Source: Blasia pusilla
Taxonomy: Eukaryota; Marchantiophyta; Marchantiopsida; Blasiales
Direction: 5' to 3'
NCBI GenBank assembly: GCA_050084515.1
Contig: CM114272.1
Span: 40,362,001-40,426,000 of the forward strand
Length of the DNA: 64,000 bases
The translations under genes and the position numbers were made by a program. Under the pieces are notes generated by a model that worked only from the letters and a program-made list of their open reading frames with translations, was not told the origin of the DNA and did no database searches. Position 1 is the first letter of the stretch. Every line of letters starts with the position of its first letter. Below are positions 22,641 through 32,099 of this stretch, piece after piece.

Positions 22641-22850
22641 GTGAGGAGCAGCAGGGAGATCAGGTGAGATCAGGTGAGGAGCAGCAGGGAAGTAATGAGG
22701 AGGTGAGGAGCAGCAGGGAGATCAGGTGAGGAGCAGCAGGGAAGTAATGAGGAGGTGAGGAGCAGCAGGGAGATTAGGTGAGATCAGGTGAGGAGCAGGG
22801 AGAGGGAGATGTGTGAGGAGCAAAGCAGGAGATCAGGTGAGGAGCATCCA
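22636..22850. repeat. minisatellite of GAGGAGCAGCAGGGA-type units
   Basis: Repeated blocks of GTGAGGAGCAGCAGGGA joined by either GATCAGG or AGTAATGAGGAG spacers occur about six times. The unit begins exactly in the integrase C-terminal coding sequence (PYQVRSS), so it arose by expansion within the gene end. Confidence 0.9.
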
Positions 22851-22964
22851 AGGGAAGCTCGAACCAGCTTGAGAAGAAGCAAGCTTGGGAAATGCTAGTT
22901 AGAACAGGTTCAGAAGTAGATGAGGTCAAAATTTCAGGCAGTAGATGCCTTGGAGTAGATGCTT

Positions 22965-22973
22965 AGGGGGAGG
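22965..22973 (+). other. polypurine tract of the A-like gypsy element
   Basis: AGGGGGAGG followed by TAGATTTGTAGG marks plus-strand priming and the start of a 3' LTR at 22974-22980. A TATA-like TTATAAATAC at 23043-23052 fits an LTR promoter about 65-70 bp in. The LTR's 3' end was not found. Confidence 0.6.
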
Positions 22974-23059
22974 TAGATTTGTAGGAAGGTAGGAACCCAG
23001 AGTACCAGAGAAGCCCAAGGAAGAAGAGGGCTCTCAACTTCACTTATAAATACTCTGGT

Positions 23060-24364
23060 GGGTTTGCTTGAAGGCGGGCATAGACATGCTGTTGGCTAGT
23101 AGACACTCGATCTCTTGAGCCAAGCTAACCAGCAGAGTTATGTGCTCCCAGGTCTAGGTAGTGTGTAGTGTGCTTGAAGGGGGTTGAGAAGAAGAAGGTC
23201 TCTCATGTACTCTATGATTTTGTGATACACAGGAGGTAGCCCTGTGAAATGAGTTCACACCATTGCCCTCAGATTCGAGTATGTGCATGATTGAGTGATG
23301 AGTTGGGGAGGGCTTGATGAAGGAGATTCTTGGAGATGATTCAACTAATCATTCAAAAGTGCAGGGAGAGGACAAGAGGTGTACCAAAGAGGGGAGGAAA
23401 GCTTGGGTTCCAAGATTGTGCTCCACCAAGGTGTGCTTGGAAAGCTTGCTATTCTGCCCACCTAAGCTTGGCCTTTGACACCAATCACATGATTACTTCC
23501 AGGGTGTGACAACCTGGACTTCCAGGTCTGGTAAGTGATAAGAGTTAGTGAGTGGAGAGAGAGAGAGAGAGGGTCATGCTTGAGCTCCCCTATAGGTAGA
23601 AGACCATGGGCTTAGCCTATTAAGTCCCCTACTACCTGAACGAGAAGGGAGAACAGCGGATCAGCAAGGTACGAGGAGAAGAAGAAGGTGATTGCACTAC
23701 CTGATCGGTTAGGAGTTGGGTGTACTTTAGAGGATGCCTTGGTACATTCAACTAGTCCAAGGCAGCACATTGGAGGACCTTATGCTGCCCTGGTCATCCT
23801 TGACTGTGAATTCTAAGTAGAGTGTGCTTGTTGGGTTCCATTGGCCACTCCACTCAAAGCACTCGAGAGGAAGGAAGGAGTTTTGGTTAGTAGGGTGAGG
23901 ATAGGATTGTGATACTGAAGTGGAGAGAGTTCCTCCAGCCTCTTAAGGTAAAGAGGTGGGGTTTATAGTAGTTAAGGAGTACATCTTGTAGATCTTGATC
24001 TTCTGATCTGGCCCTAAGCTCTTACATGGGACCGAACTGGTGGAACTAGCAACATTTTCACCTGGGTTGTGTGCTGGCCATGTATTACCTGGTGAGACAT
24101 GAAGTACAAAAGGCTTTGATGCTATCTCACCCTAAGGCTCATCTACCATGACAACTTCTTGAGTCTCCTTCCTTATACTTCCGATGGACTCTCCTATCAC
24201 CCTTTTATGCACATGTTTTCCATTTCCATCGCCAAAGTCCTTTGAGAAGACAAACTTGGATTTTAGACACAAATCATCCTATTTTGGTAGAATTGATGCT
24301 TGCAAATTTTGGAAGTCAATGCTAACTTGGGTGAGGAAGGTGGAGACGTCAATGATGTTAGCCT
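23060..24364. other. no recognisable gene
   Basis: The first few hundred bases are probably the continuation of the LTR that starts near 22975. A short GA run lies at about 23555-23573. No conserved domain is seen in any frame. Confidence 0.4.
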
Positions 24365-24957
24365 ATGCAAGAATATTCTAGACCATATCTATATTATTAT
24401 GGGCGGATGCATTCTCGCTGCGCAAAGGCTTCTGCTCTTGACACATGGCCTTCTACACCTATGAGGATATACACTAATCGCATTTTTGCACGTGTGGATG
24501 AGTCTCGGGCTGCTTCTCCATGTCTTAGGGTTTTCATGGATCTGCCTCATTTTTCTAACGGTTTTCTTTTGAATGCTTTCAAACTCTATACTTATATAGT
24601 TATGATCTGACAAGCAACATCCGTCGATGAGATTACCCTCTTATTCTTCAAAGGGTTGTCATTGTCTGCTCTTAGGGCTTAGAAGCTTAGGCAACAACGT
24701 ATTTATTGCTTGCATCAAAAATTACAAAGTCCATTCATTTTGCACACTCCAGCCCCTGCTCTGGTGACATTTGCTTTCAGGCTCCATAGAATTATTACGG
24801 AGGCTTTAGCTGCTAGGATTTATTGATTTGTTGACTCGGTTACAAGGCAACTCAAAGCGCCATTGTTTACTTCAGTATTCTGATTGTGCTCTATTGTATA
24901 CTCTTCCAATAGAGGTGCAACTACTAATTATGTTGATATGTATGCTACATTCTAGGT
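24365..24957 (+). pseudogene. decayed coding-like frame, unknown
   Basis: One frame runs for about 197 codons with only four internal stops and no frameshift. The composition is protein-like: SRPYLYYYGRMHSRCAKAS, then DEITLLFFKGLSLSALRA and LVTFAFRLHRIITEALAARI. I recognise no domain. It could be a relic of a transposon protein or of a host exon. It ends where a 277-bp tandem duplication begins. Confidence 0.35.
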
Positions 24958-25490
24958 ACTCAAGTCTTTGAAGTCGGGTTGAACTTCGGATTCTGCTCTT
25001 GAAGACTCGAGTTGCTAAGTCTAGCAACTTGACTCTAGCTCCGTCAGAAAAACCCTTGCTTTCAAGTTCGTGTCCAAGTGGGAGTTAAGCTTCTGCTTCA
25101 TCCCTTGAAGTGCCGGTCTAGGTGCGCAAACTCAGCTTTGGCTTCGGTTGTTAAGTGTATGTCCAGTTGCGAGTTTAGCTTCGGAAATAGCTTCCGAAGT
25201 TCTAATTATGTTAATATGTATGCTGGAGTCCATGTACTCAAGTCTTTGAAGTCGGATTGAACTTCGGATTCAGCTCCTGAAGACTCGAGTTGCTAAGTCT
25301 AGCAACTAGAGTCCAGCTCTGTCGGTAACAACCCCTACTTTCAAGTTCCCATCCAAGTTTGAGTTTAGCTTTCGCTTTAGCTCTTCAAGTTCTTGTCCAC
25401 GTGCGCGAGTTCAGCTTCAGCTTCAGCTCTTCAAGTGTCTGTCCAAGTGCGAGTTTAGCTTCGAAAATAGCTTTAGAAGTTCTCGAAGTA
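24926..25490. repeat. two-unit tandem duplication, period about 277 bp
   Basis: Unit 1 starts at AATTATGTTGATATGTATGC (24926) and unit 2 at the near-identical run at 25203. Both contain CTCAAGTCTTTGAAGTCGG, GACTCGAGTTGCTAAGTC and a TTTAGCTTCG..ATAGCTT end. Divergence of a few percent with small indels shows an old duplication. The units are rich in CTTCG/CTTCA words like the cluster at 63640-63990. Confidence 0.9.
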
Positions 25491-25557
25491 CTCCTGTCTC
25501 TTTACCATCAACTAACCTAACTGTGCACCCAACATCAACAATACAGAACAAAGAAAA

Positions 25558-25947
25558 ATGTCAACTCGGATCACAACAAAGAAGTCCACACAAGCAAAGG
25601 GAAAAAATGTATCAAAGAGCGAATCATCAAAAAAACACTACAGTAAGAAATCATCATATCTCCATACATTGGAGTGTTCAAAGTGGTCTCCCATTTCCCA
25701 AGGGGATTGCATGCGTTTGAGTAGGTGGAAGAAATCGCACTTCCACAATAGTTCTCATAGGGGAGAAAGACTAACACCCGTGCACGCTCTTGACTTCGAG
25801 GGTGCAATAAAAGATTCCCTTCCTGTTCGAGAACACCTTGCGTCATCCGACGAAGGGTACATTCCAAATCCAGTGGGGATCGAAAAAAGACGTCCTATTT
25901 GTCGTCCAGGGGACTCCCCCATATTAGCTGAGAAAGCCCAACAATGA
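25558..25947 (+). CDS. hypothetical 129-codon frame
   Basis: An uninterrupted frame from ATG to TGA. The N-terminal third is Lys/Ser/Thr-rich and basic (RITTKKSTQAKGKNVSKS), the rest is mixed with RLSRWKKSHFHNSSHRGER and a Pro-rich end. No domain, signal peptide or membrane segment is visible. It lies just upstream of copia C3 and could be chance, or part of an element. Low confidence that it is a gene. Confidence 0.2.
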   Translation: MSTRITTKKSTQAKGKNVSKSESSKKHYSKKSSYLHTLECSKWSPISQGDCMRLSRWKKSHFHNSSHRGERLTPVHALDFEGAIKDSLPVREHLASSDEGYIPNPVGIEKRRPICRPGDSPILAEKAQQ

Positions 25948-26054
25948 AAGAAGATGCACGATGGAGGGAGAGTCTAGGTTGAAACGTCACAGGACGCCGC
26001 ACCCCAATCATCAAGGGCGCAGTTTGCTTTCTCATAGAAGATGTCTGATCGGCC

Positions 26055-26640
26055 TTGATGTGCCTACTTTACCGAGTTCAGATCCCCAAGCTACAGAGGA
26101 AAACAATGGATGATCAGACTATGATGGCCAAAGGAACTAGATCTGGTAGAATGTTCAAATTAGATGTTTCTATGGTAGAGATTCAAACAACAATGTATGA
26201 TCAAACCGGCCAACAAGTCATAGATCTAAATGTGTGGCATAAGAGAATTGGACATATGAATCTTCAAAGATTATAGAGTCTTTCATCATCTAATATAGTA
26301 ATAGGACTTCCTAAATTAGCAAGTCTTGCTACGTTAGAGGTATGTCCACCTTGCCAATTTGGAAAACAAGCTAGATTTCCCTTTCCAAAGTAAGGTAGAA
26401 GAGCATCCAAGATATTGGAGTTGATCCACAGTGATGTGTGGATAACACCACAACATAGCCTTGTGGTTGTCAGTACTTTGTTTCATTTATTGATTACTTA
26501 TCTAAGTATATATGGGTATACTTTCCAAAAGCCAAGTAAGAGGTATTCTCAATATTCCAAACATTCATAGTTCTAATAGACAAGCAGACTAGAGAACACA
26601 TTATGAAATTACGTTGTGATGGAGAAGAAGAGTATCTTTC
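26055..26640 (+). pseudogene. copia GAG-pre-integrase and integrase start (C3)
   Basis: The frame includes VIDLNVWHKRIGHMNLQRL, the His-His half of the HHCC zinc finger, then CPPCQFGKQARFPF, the Cys-Cys half, then IHSDVW with the first catalytic Asp of the integrase core. It ends at the first inverted duplication. Stops and frameshifts are frequent. Confidence 0.85.
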
Positions 26641-26669
26641 AACAGAGTTTGATACTCTTCTTCTCCATC
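26618..26669. repeat. hairpin, 19-bp perfect arms
   Basis: Arms 26618-26636 and 26651-26669 are exact reverse complements around a 14-nt spacer. Compared with copy C4, the right arm replaces element sequence, so it is an inverted duplication within the integrase gene. Confidence 0.95.
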
Positions 26670-26685
26670 ATTCTTCGGCAAGTCA

Positions 26686-27076
26686 CTTGATGTTGGAATT
26701 CGGTTGATTAATAAGACTGCATATGCTATAACCTCTGCCTAATACACCTTACGCGTATTCTTCTCATTCAGCATAGCTCGTGCCACCTTAGAAATATGTC
26801 GATTCTTCCTCTCAGCCACTCCATTTTGTTGTGGAGTGTAACAGTAAGTCACTTGACGTTGGATGCCATTCTGATATAAGTAGATTGACAGAATGGCATC
26901 CAACGTCAAGTGACTTACCGTTACACTCCACAACAAAATGGAGTGGCTGAGAGGAAGAATCGACATATTTCTAAGGCGGCACGAGATATGCTGAATGAGA
27001 AGAATACGCGTAAGGTGTATTAGGCAGAGGTTATAGCATATGCAGTCTTATTAATCAACCTAATTCCAACATCAAG
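26686..27076. repeat. large inverted duplication, about 188-bp arms
   Basis: Arms 26686-26873 and 26889-27076 are near-perfect reverse complements separated by about 15 nt. Both encode the same integrase piece (NGIQRQVTY, YTPQQNGVAERKNRHISK), once on each strand. Only a few mismatches are seen, so the event is young relative to the element's decay. Confidence 0.96.
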
Positions 27077-27079
27077 ATT

Positions 27080-28497
27080 TCATGATAAAACTCCATTTAA
27101 AGTCTTCACAGGAAGTTAACCTGATTTTTCCTTCTAGAAAGTATTTGGTTTTATTTGTTATGCTCATGTTCCTTCTTAAAGACGTCAAAAATAAGACCCC
27201 AAATGTGAAAGATTTATATTCATTGGCTACGCTGATGGAACTAAGGGGTATAAGTGCTATATTCCATCCTCTAAGTAGCTTATTATTAGTCGCGATGTTT
27301 TCTTTGATGAGCTAAAGTCATAGTATGCTCCAATCTGAGCCTATTCCACCTCTAAACTTGTCTATCGAGGGGAGAATATGACTGTAAACCAACAGACATT
27401 GTCTTCAACTTCCCCAAGTACCAATGCACGATTAAGAGAGGTCTTAGATTCATCACTTAAATCTGAGAGTCCATGGATGAGATTCAGTACATATTCAGTT
27501 TGTTGACACTAGTCAGAACTTGAGTCAGGTATTAGAGGCATCTACCTCTGAACAACAACTTTGTAGATCAAGAAGAGTCACACATCGTGTTCATACATTC
27601 ATAAATGAAGGTTTCCTTGCGACACATCATGAACATATGATGACTATCCTTCAAGAACAGGAGCTGAGTTATTTTGAAGAAGCTGCAAGTAAAGTCGAAT
27701 GGATTGAAGGTATGAAGGAAGAGCTTGTTGCATTTAGACATCAACAGACATGAGAGCTGGTTGATATACCTTCCAGTAAGGAAGCTATTGAATGCAAATG
27801 GGTTAAGAAAATCAAGCGCAACCAAGATGGTACAATTAACAGATACAAAGCGAGATTGGTGGCTAGGGGCTATGCACAACAATATGACATCGATTATGAG
27901 GAAATATTCAGCCTTGTTGCAAAGATAGCAACTACAAGAACAGTGGTTGCAGTTATCGTAAATAAGGAATAGAGATTACATCACATGGATGTCAAGAATG
28001 CCTTCTAAGATGAAGATCTATACGAGGAGGTATATATGACTCAACCACTTGGATACGAGCATCCCAAATTTCTATTTCGTATATGCAGGTTGAAGAAAGC
28101 TCTATACGGGCTCAAAGAAAGCTCTATACGGGCTCAAACAAGCTCCAAGAATTGGTATAGCAAGATTACATACGTCCTACAAGAGTTGGGTTTTAGGGCA
28201 TGTGATTCCAACTCCTCGTTATATGTTTTGAGAGGACAAGATCATACAATTCTCATTATGTTGTATGTTGATGATCTCTAGTTTATTGGGAGTACTGAAG
28301 AAATGGTACAACAAGTCAAGCTTAAGTTACAAGCAGAATTTGATATGAAGGACTTGGGAGAACTCAAGTACTTCTTTGGTATTGAGTTTATCAAGGTTGG
28401 AGAGAGCACGTGGTTACTACAACAACAATACGCTCTTCATATGCTTTCAAAATATGGTATGACGGCTTGTAAGCTAATCTCTACACCATTGGACTAG
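27080..28497 (+). pseudogene. copia integrase end and reverse transcriptase (C3)
   Basis: After the integrase-RT linker the frames give IECKWVKKIKRNQDG, RYKARLVARGYAQQ, the region encoding KTAFLNGDL-like sequence (decayed at 27990-28020), KALYGLKE and LIMLYVDDL, where YVDD (about 28264-28275) is the catalytic box, then FDMKDLGELKYFFGIEF and STPLD. A 22-bp tandem duplication (GAAAGCTCTATACGGGCTCA, twice within 28095-28140) shifts the frame. Typical Ty1/copia RT, inactive through stops. Confidence 0.92.
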
Positions 28498-28499
28498 AG

Positions 28500-29220
28500 T
28501 GTGAAGCTAAGAGTGTATGAAGGAGAATTGCTTGCAGATTCTAATATGTACATACGTATGGTTGGAAGTTTGATCTATCTTACTATAACCAGGCTAGATT
28601 TGAGCTATGTTGTTGGCCTAATAAGCCAATTTATGCAAGCATCTCAAAAACCTCACCTTGATATTGTGAGTAGGATTATGCGGTATGTGAAATTCTCTAT
28701 TCAATTTGGGCTTCAATTTGAATCTTCTTTGAGTTTTCAATTACACAGATTTATAGATGCTGATTGTGCATGAAGCGTATCTGATCGACAGTCCACATCT
28801 GGTAATTCATTTACTTTGGAAAGCATAGCTATAAGTTGGGCTTCAAAGAAACAACTTACAGTTGCTCTATCTCCAATAGAGGCTGAGTACAGAGGAGCAA
28901 TAAATGCAGCATGTGAGGCGGTGTGGCTTCATTGATTACTTGTTGAGATTGGTGTTAGTAATTTAGGACCTAGTGTAATATATATATATATACAATATTA
29001 ATAGCATCAAGCTTGCTAATAACCCTGTGTTTCATGCTCGTAGAAAGCATATTGAGGTGCATTATCATTTTATCAAAGAGAAAGTGCTTGCTAGAGAAAT
29101 TGATCTTATGTATATAAGTACAAATTAACAAATTGATGATATCTTTACAAAGACATTGTCTAGAGATAAGTTTGAGATGTTTAGAAACGATTTAGGCGGT
29201 AGAGATATCGATATGAGCTT
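28500..29220 (+). pseudogene. copia RNase H (C3)
   Basis: The frame reads MVGSLIYLTITRLDLSY, HRFIDADCA.SVSDRQSTSG, ISWASKKQLTVALSPIEAEY and ARRKHIEVHYHFI, the ordered motifs of copia RNase H with its catalytic Asp (DADCA) and Glu (EAEY). A TA microsatellite (28978-28991) has expanded inside it. It would remove the RNA strand of the hybrid. Several stops. Confidence 0.9.
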
Positions 29221-29229
29221 GAGGGGGAG
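29221..29229 (+). other. polypurine tract of copia C3
   Basis: GAGGGGGAG directly abuts the LTR start TATT, and the same run is found in C5 at 34119-34127 on the minus strand. Confidence 0.9.
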
Positions 29230-29541
29230 TATTTAAGATTGAGTTACAGTCAAGCTCATCAGATGTCAAAACTGCTACATTTGGTACTCACACGAAGTAG
29301 GGAAGCTTAATCTTGGTTAGTCAATTAAGCGCGATTATCTCAACTAGGGTTAGTTAATCATATTTGGCCTAACTCGAGACTATGGTTAATATTAGGGTTA
29401 AGATTGCTTGTACATACCCTACATAACTGAGAAGGGGACCAGCCTCCATTCATTCTCTTGTTGCAAATTTCATTTTCCATTATGGTGTGTGAGTGTGAGA
29501 GACGTTTCCCACCAGTTATGCTTCCTTAGCAATTTTCCACA
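29230..29541 (+). repeat. 312-bp copia C 3' LTR (C3)
   Basis: Starts TATTTAAGATTGAG and ends TTTTCCACA. Same length as the C1 and C2 LTRs. The flanking base at 29542 belongs to family B. Confidence 0.92.
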
Positions 29542-29572
29542 AAAGGAACCCGAGTTAGCCGGGAGTGCTACT

Positions 29573-30652
29573 ATGACTCCCTTGGGCGCCACACTTATTG
29601 TGTGGCGCATCCTAGAGGAGGATATTCGGGTGTTGGATCTCTTTGGAGGGATTAGAACTAGATTAGCTTTTGTTTTGTATGCAAGAGTACACGTACAATA
29701 GTATTTGTATGTTTAGTTAAATGAGGTTGCAAGGCACATTTCATAACAACATATGGCACAATTACGCCTCCATTTTCCCTACTTTTTGTTTGCGTCCCAC
29801 ATGCAAGGGTACCGAAATTCCCTATAAAGAGATATTTTGTTGCTAGGGACGCGAGAATTGGAGCGGGTATGGACCATCAATTTGGTCATCGCTGGTTGCC
29901 CATGTTAGCGCTAGTCTAGTGTTGGCTGAGGTAGCGGGTTGGTGGACACTCAATCCATCTTGTTTTGAGAGATGATGAGGATCTTGCAACACTTGGAAGA
30001 GCATCAATCCCATTCTCCAGCTTACATCATCGGGAATGTACCGATATTGGGTGATTCGAGATTACGGGTGCTGACGAGTGCACATCAAGTGCATGCATAG
30101 ATCAAACCAATGGTAATGTCGGATACGACGAGTGTAGGTTCATGAGCACATTTCCCACGTCTTTGGTGGACCAACTTGGTGCCACATGAGGTGTTGTGGA
30201 GGTTGTATGCGAGAGTGGAGCGGCCCTCCCATTTTTTGGTGGATTTTATTGTGGATCGAGGTCGTCAATCACAAGTAGTCAGGCATGATGATTGACCGTC
30301 GTTGATTGTGGTCAACAAGATTGGCATGCCACGGGAAGCCTTTCCCACTTTTGTGAGTTTCTTCTATGCATACAAGGAGGTCGGACCTGGCTTGATTTGG
30401 GATGACCAAGTATATTGGTTGGTGGAGCCTAACGCCAATGAGCAAGAGTGAGTAATGAGATTTCCTACAAGTGTGACGGAAGTACCGAAACTATCAATAG
30501 CATCACGACGATATCTCCCGGGTGTGGTGATGGACCTAAATTGCTTAACATGGATCATCAACTTAGGAGTAGCTGAGCAGCATCGTATGAGATTACTACT
30601 CGTCACAGCTCTTGCATTGGTGAGACCCATGCCTACGGAGACATTGAGGTAA
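29573..30652 (+). pseudogene. DNA cytosine-5 methyltransferase domain, DNMT3-like (family B, B4)
   Basis: About 360 codons read in one frame with a dozen stops and no frameshift. The C5-methyltransferase motifs appear in standard order. Motif I is VLDLFGGI (29630-29653), where the following Gly residues have become Arg (IRTR). Motif IV is VIAGCPC with the catalytic Pro-Cys at 29900-29905, followed by a stop at the usual Gln. Motif VI is YIIGNVP (30023-30043), with ENV's Glu changed to Gly. Motif VIII is AHFPRLWWTNL (about 30146-30178). Motif IX is VMRFPTSVTEV (30452-30485), and motif X is GVVMDLNCLTWI (about 30521-30556). The linear order and the short target-recognition part (AFPTFVSF, GLIWDDQV) resemble DNMT3, not the permuted plant DRM. 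It would transfer methyl from SAM to cytosine. Position directly before RT shows it is element-encoded. Inactive here. Confidence 0.9.
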
Positions 30653-30739
30653 TGGTTAGGGGCTAGATCCGAGGAGATCGAGATGCCAATGGTGACCGAG
30701 AGAGACAATTGTGGACGTCTTGAGATATTTTTCAGGTAC

Positions 30740-31113
30740 GTCGAGAGATAATAGCCCCAACATTGAGCGTGATTTCAGATACTCCACATGGAGGAGAAGA
30801 GATTTTGCAATTGGCTGTAGGGGAGCAGTCGAGCCATGTTGTTCAAGATGGGGTTGCTCCATAGCAACCACTAATACTCACTCATGAGAGTCCTACCGAA
30901 GTCATGAGGGAGACTTGGTAGCCCGATATGCGCCCAAAGTTGATAGGAGGAGAGCGGCGTCAGACATATCAATTCCTTAGGAGTAAGAGGAGTTGTTTTG
31001 CATTTAGCATGCAAGATTTGGGTACGTTGAAGGGTCCAAGGATATGGATTGAGTTATCTAGAAACACGTCGATCTTCCAAAGATCTTACAAGAACAGTGA
31101 TATGGAGTGGGCT
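30740..31113 (+). pseudogene. reverse transcriptase lead-in, family B (B4)
   Basis: The frame gives RPKLIGGERRQTYQFLRSK, then CFAFSMQDLGTL and IWIELSRNTSIFQRSYKNS, matching residue by residue the B6 segment KLTTGERRQIHQFLRS and CFAFSMHDLGTL. This is the conserved approach to RT in Ty3/gypsy (the CFAFSMHDLG / KDVFSW region). A frameshift separates it from the methyltransferase frame; whether that is decay or the natural frame change is unclear from one copy. Confidence 0.85.
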
Positions 31114-31124
31114 CTCTTTCATAG

Positions 31125-32040
31125 TAGGAGCCAAAATTGGCTCAGATGAAGCATACCATGACTTTAGTTGATCAAAGACAACTAATAAGTTGCCTAAAGG
31201 ATAGAATGTAGCACTTATACCCCTTTGTTCCATTAGCATAGTCAATAAAAATATATCTTTCAGATTTACGGTCTGATTTCTGACGTCTCTGAGAAGGAAC
31301 ATGAGCATAATTAATACAACCAAATACTTTCAAAAATGAAGCCTGTGAAGACTTCAAATGGAGTTTTATCATGAACTCATATTGTTGGAGTTTGGTTGAT
31401 TAAGAAGACTGCACATGCTACAACCTTTGCCTAATAGACCTTAGGCATGTTCTTCTCATCCAACATATAGCTCGTGCAGCTTTAGCAATATGTCGATTCT
31501 TCCTCTCAGCCACTCCATTTTGTTGTGGAGTGTAACGGCAAGTCACTTCACGTTGGATGCCATTCTAACGTAAATAGTCATCAAACTCTATTGAAAGATA
31601 CTTCCCTCCTTCATCACAACGCAATTTCATAATGTGTTATCCACTCTGCTTCTCTACTAGAACTCTGAATGTTTGGAACACTAAGAATACCTATGACTTG
31701 GCTTTCAAAAATTATACCCATATATACCTAGAGAAGTCATCAATAAATGAGACCAAGTATTGGCAACCATTAAGTCTATGTTGTGATGTTGTCCACACAT
31801 CACTGTGGATCAACTCCAATATACTAGATGCTCTTCTACCTTGCTTTGGAAAAGGAAATCTAGCTTGTTTTCCAAAGTGGCAAGGAGGACATATCTCTAA
31901 CGTAGCAAGACTGCTAATTTAGGGAGTCCTATCACTATATTAGATGATGAAGGACTTTGTATTCTTTGAAGATTCATATGTTCAATTCTTTTATGCCACA
32001 TATTTAGATCTATGACTTGTTGGCCGGTTTAACCATACAT
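31125..32040 (-). pseudogene. copia integrase (C4)
   Basis: The minus strand has KVFGCINYAHVPSQRRQ and YANGTKGYKCY (linker after the core), YTPQQNGVAERKN-equivalent sequence at 31490-31550, IHSDVW-equivalent near 31805, and MCGIKELNI for the zinc finger region near 31990. Broken by many stops. The D-D-E core order is kept, and this copy lacks the inverted duplications of C3, which makes it the reference for them. Confidence 0.8.
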
Positions 32041-32099
32041 TGTTGTTTGAATATGTGGCATAGAAATATATAATTTGAACATTCTGCCAGATCTAGTTC

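Larger units (their letters stand above)
25990..29541 (+). mobile_element. copia C, copy C3 (pre-integrase to 3' LTR)
   Basis: Plus-strand order is end of protease/GAG-pre-integrase, integrase interrupted by two inverted duplications, integrase-RT linker, RT, RNase H, PPT and 3' LTR. The 5' LTR, gag and most of protease are missing. The left boundary is approximate (similarity to C4 starts before 26055). It is flanked on the right by B4. Confidence 0.88.
29542..31124 (+). mobile_element. Ty3/gypsy family B, copy B4 (methyltransferase and RT start)
   Basis: This is a plus-strand internal fragment holding the DNA methyltransferase domain and the beginning of RT. The RT start (30740-31113) aligns with the B6 RT (49564-49244, minus strand), which ties the methyltransferase to family B. 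It is cut by copia C3 on the left and by copia C4 on the right. B5 (35669-37295) is in the same orientation and picks up further along the same element, so B4 and B5 are probably one copy split by the C4/C5 insertion, with RT and RNase H lost. Confidence 0.85.

Noticed and set aside
22636-22850. CRISPR-like spaced direct repeats
   Set aside because: Units are contiguous, purine-rich and variable, lie in an integrase gene end, and there are no unique spacers or cas genes.
29573-30652. A host DRM or CMT methyltransferase into which elements inserted
   Set aside because: The motif order is not the permuted DRM order, no chromodomain or BAH is seen, and the downstream sequence is family B RT with matching copy B6.
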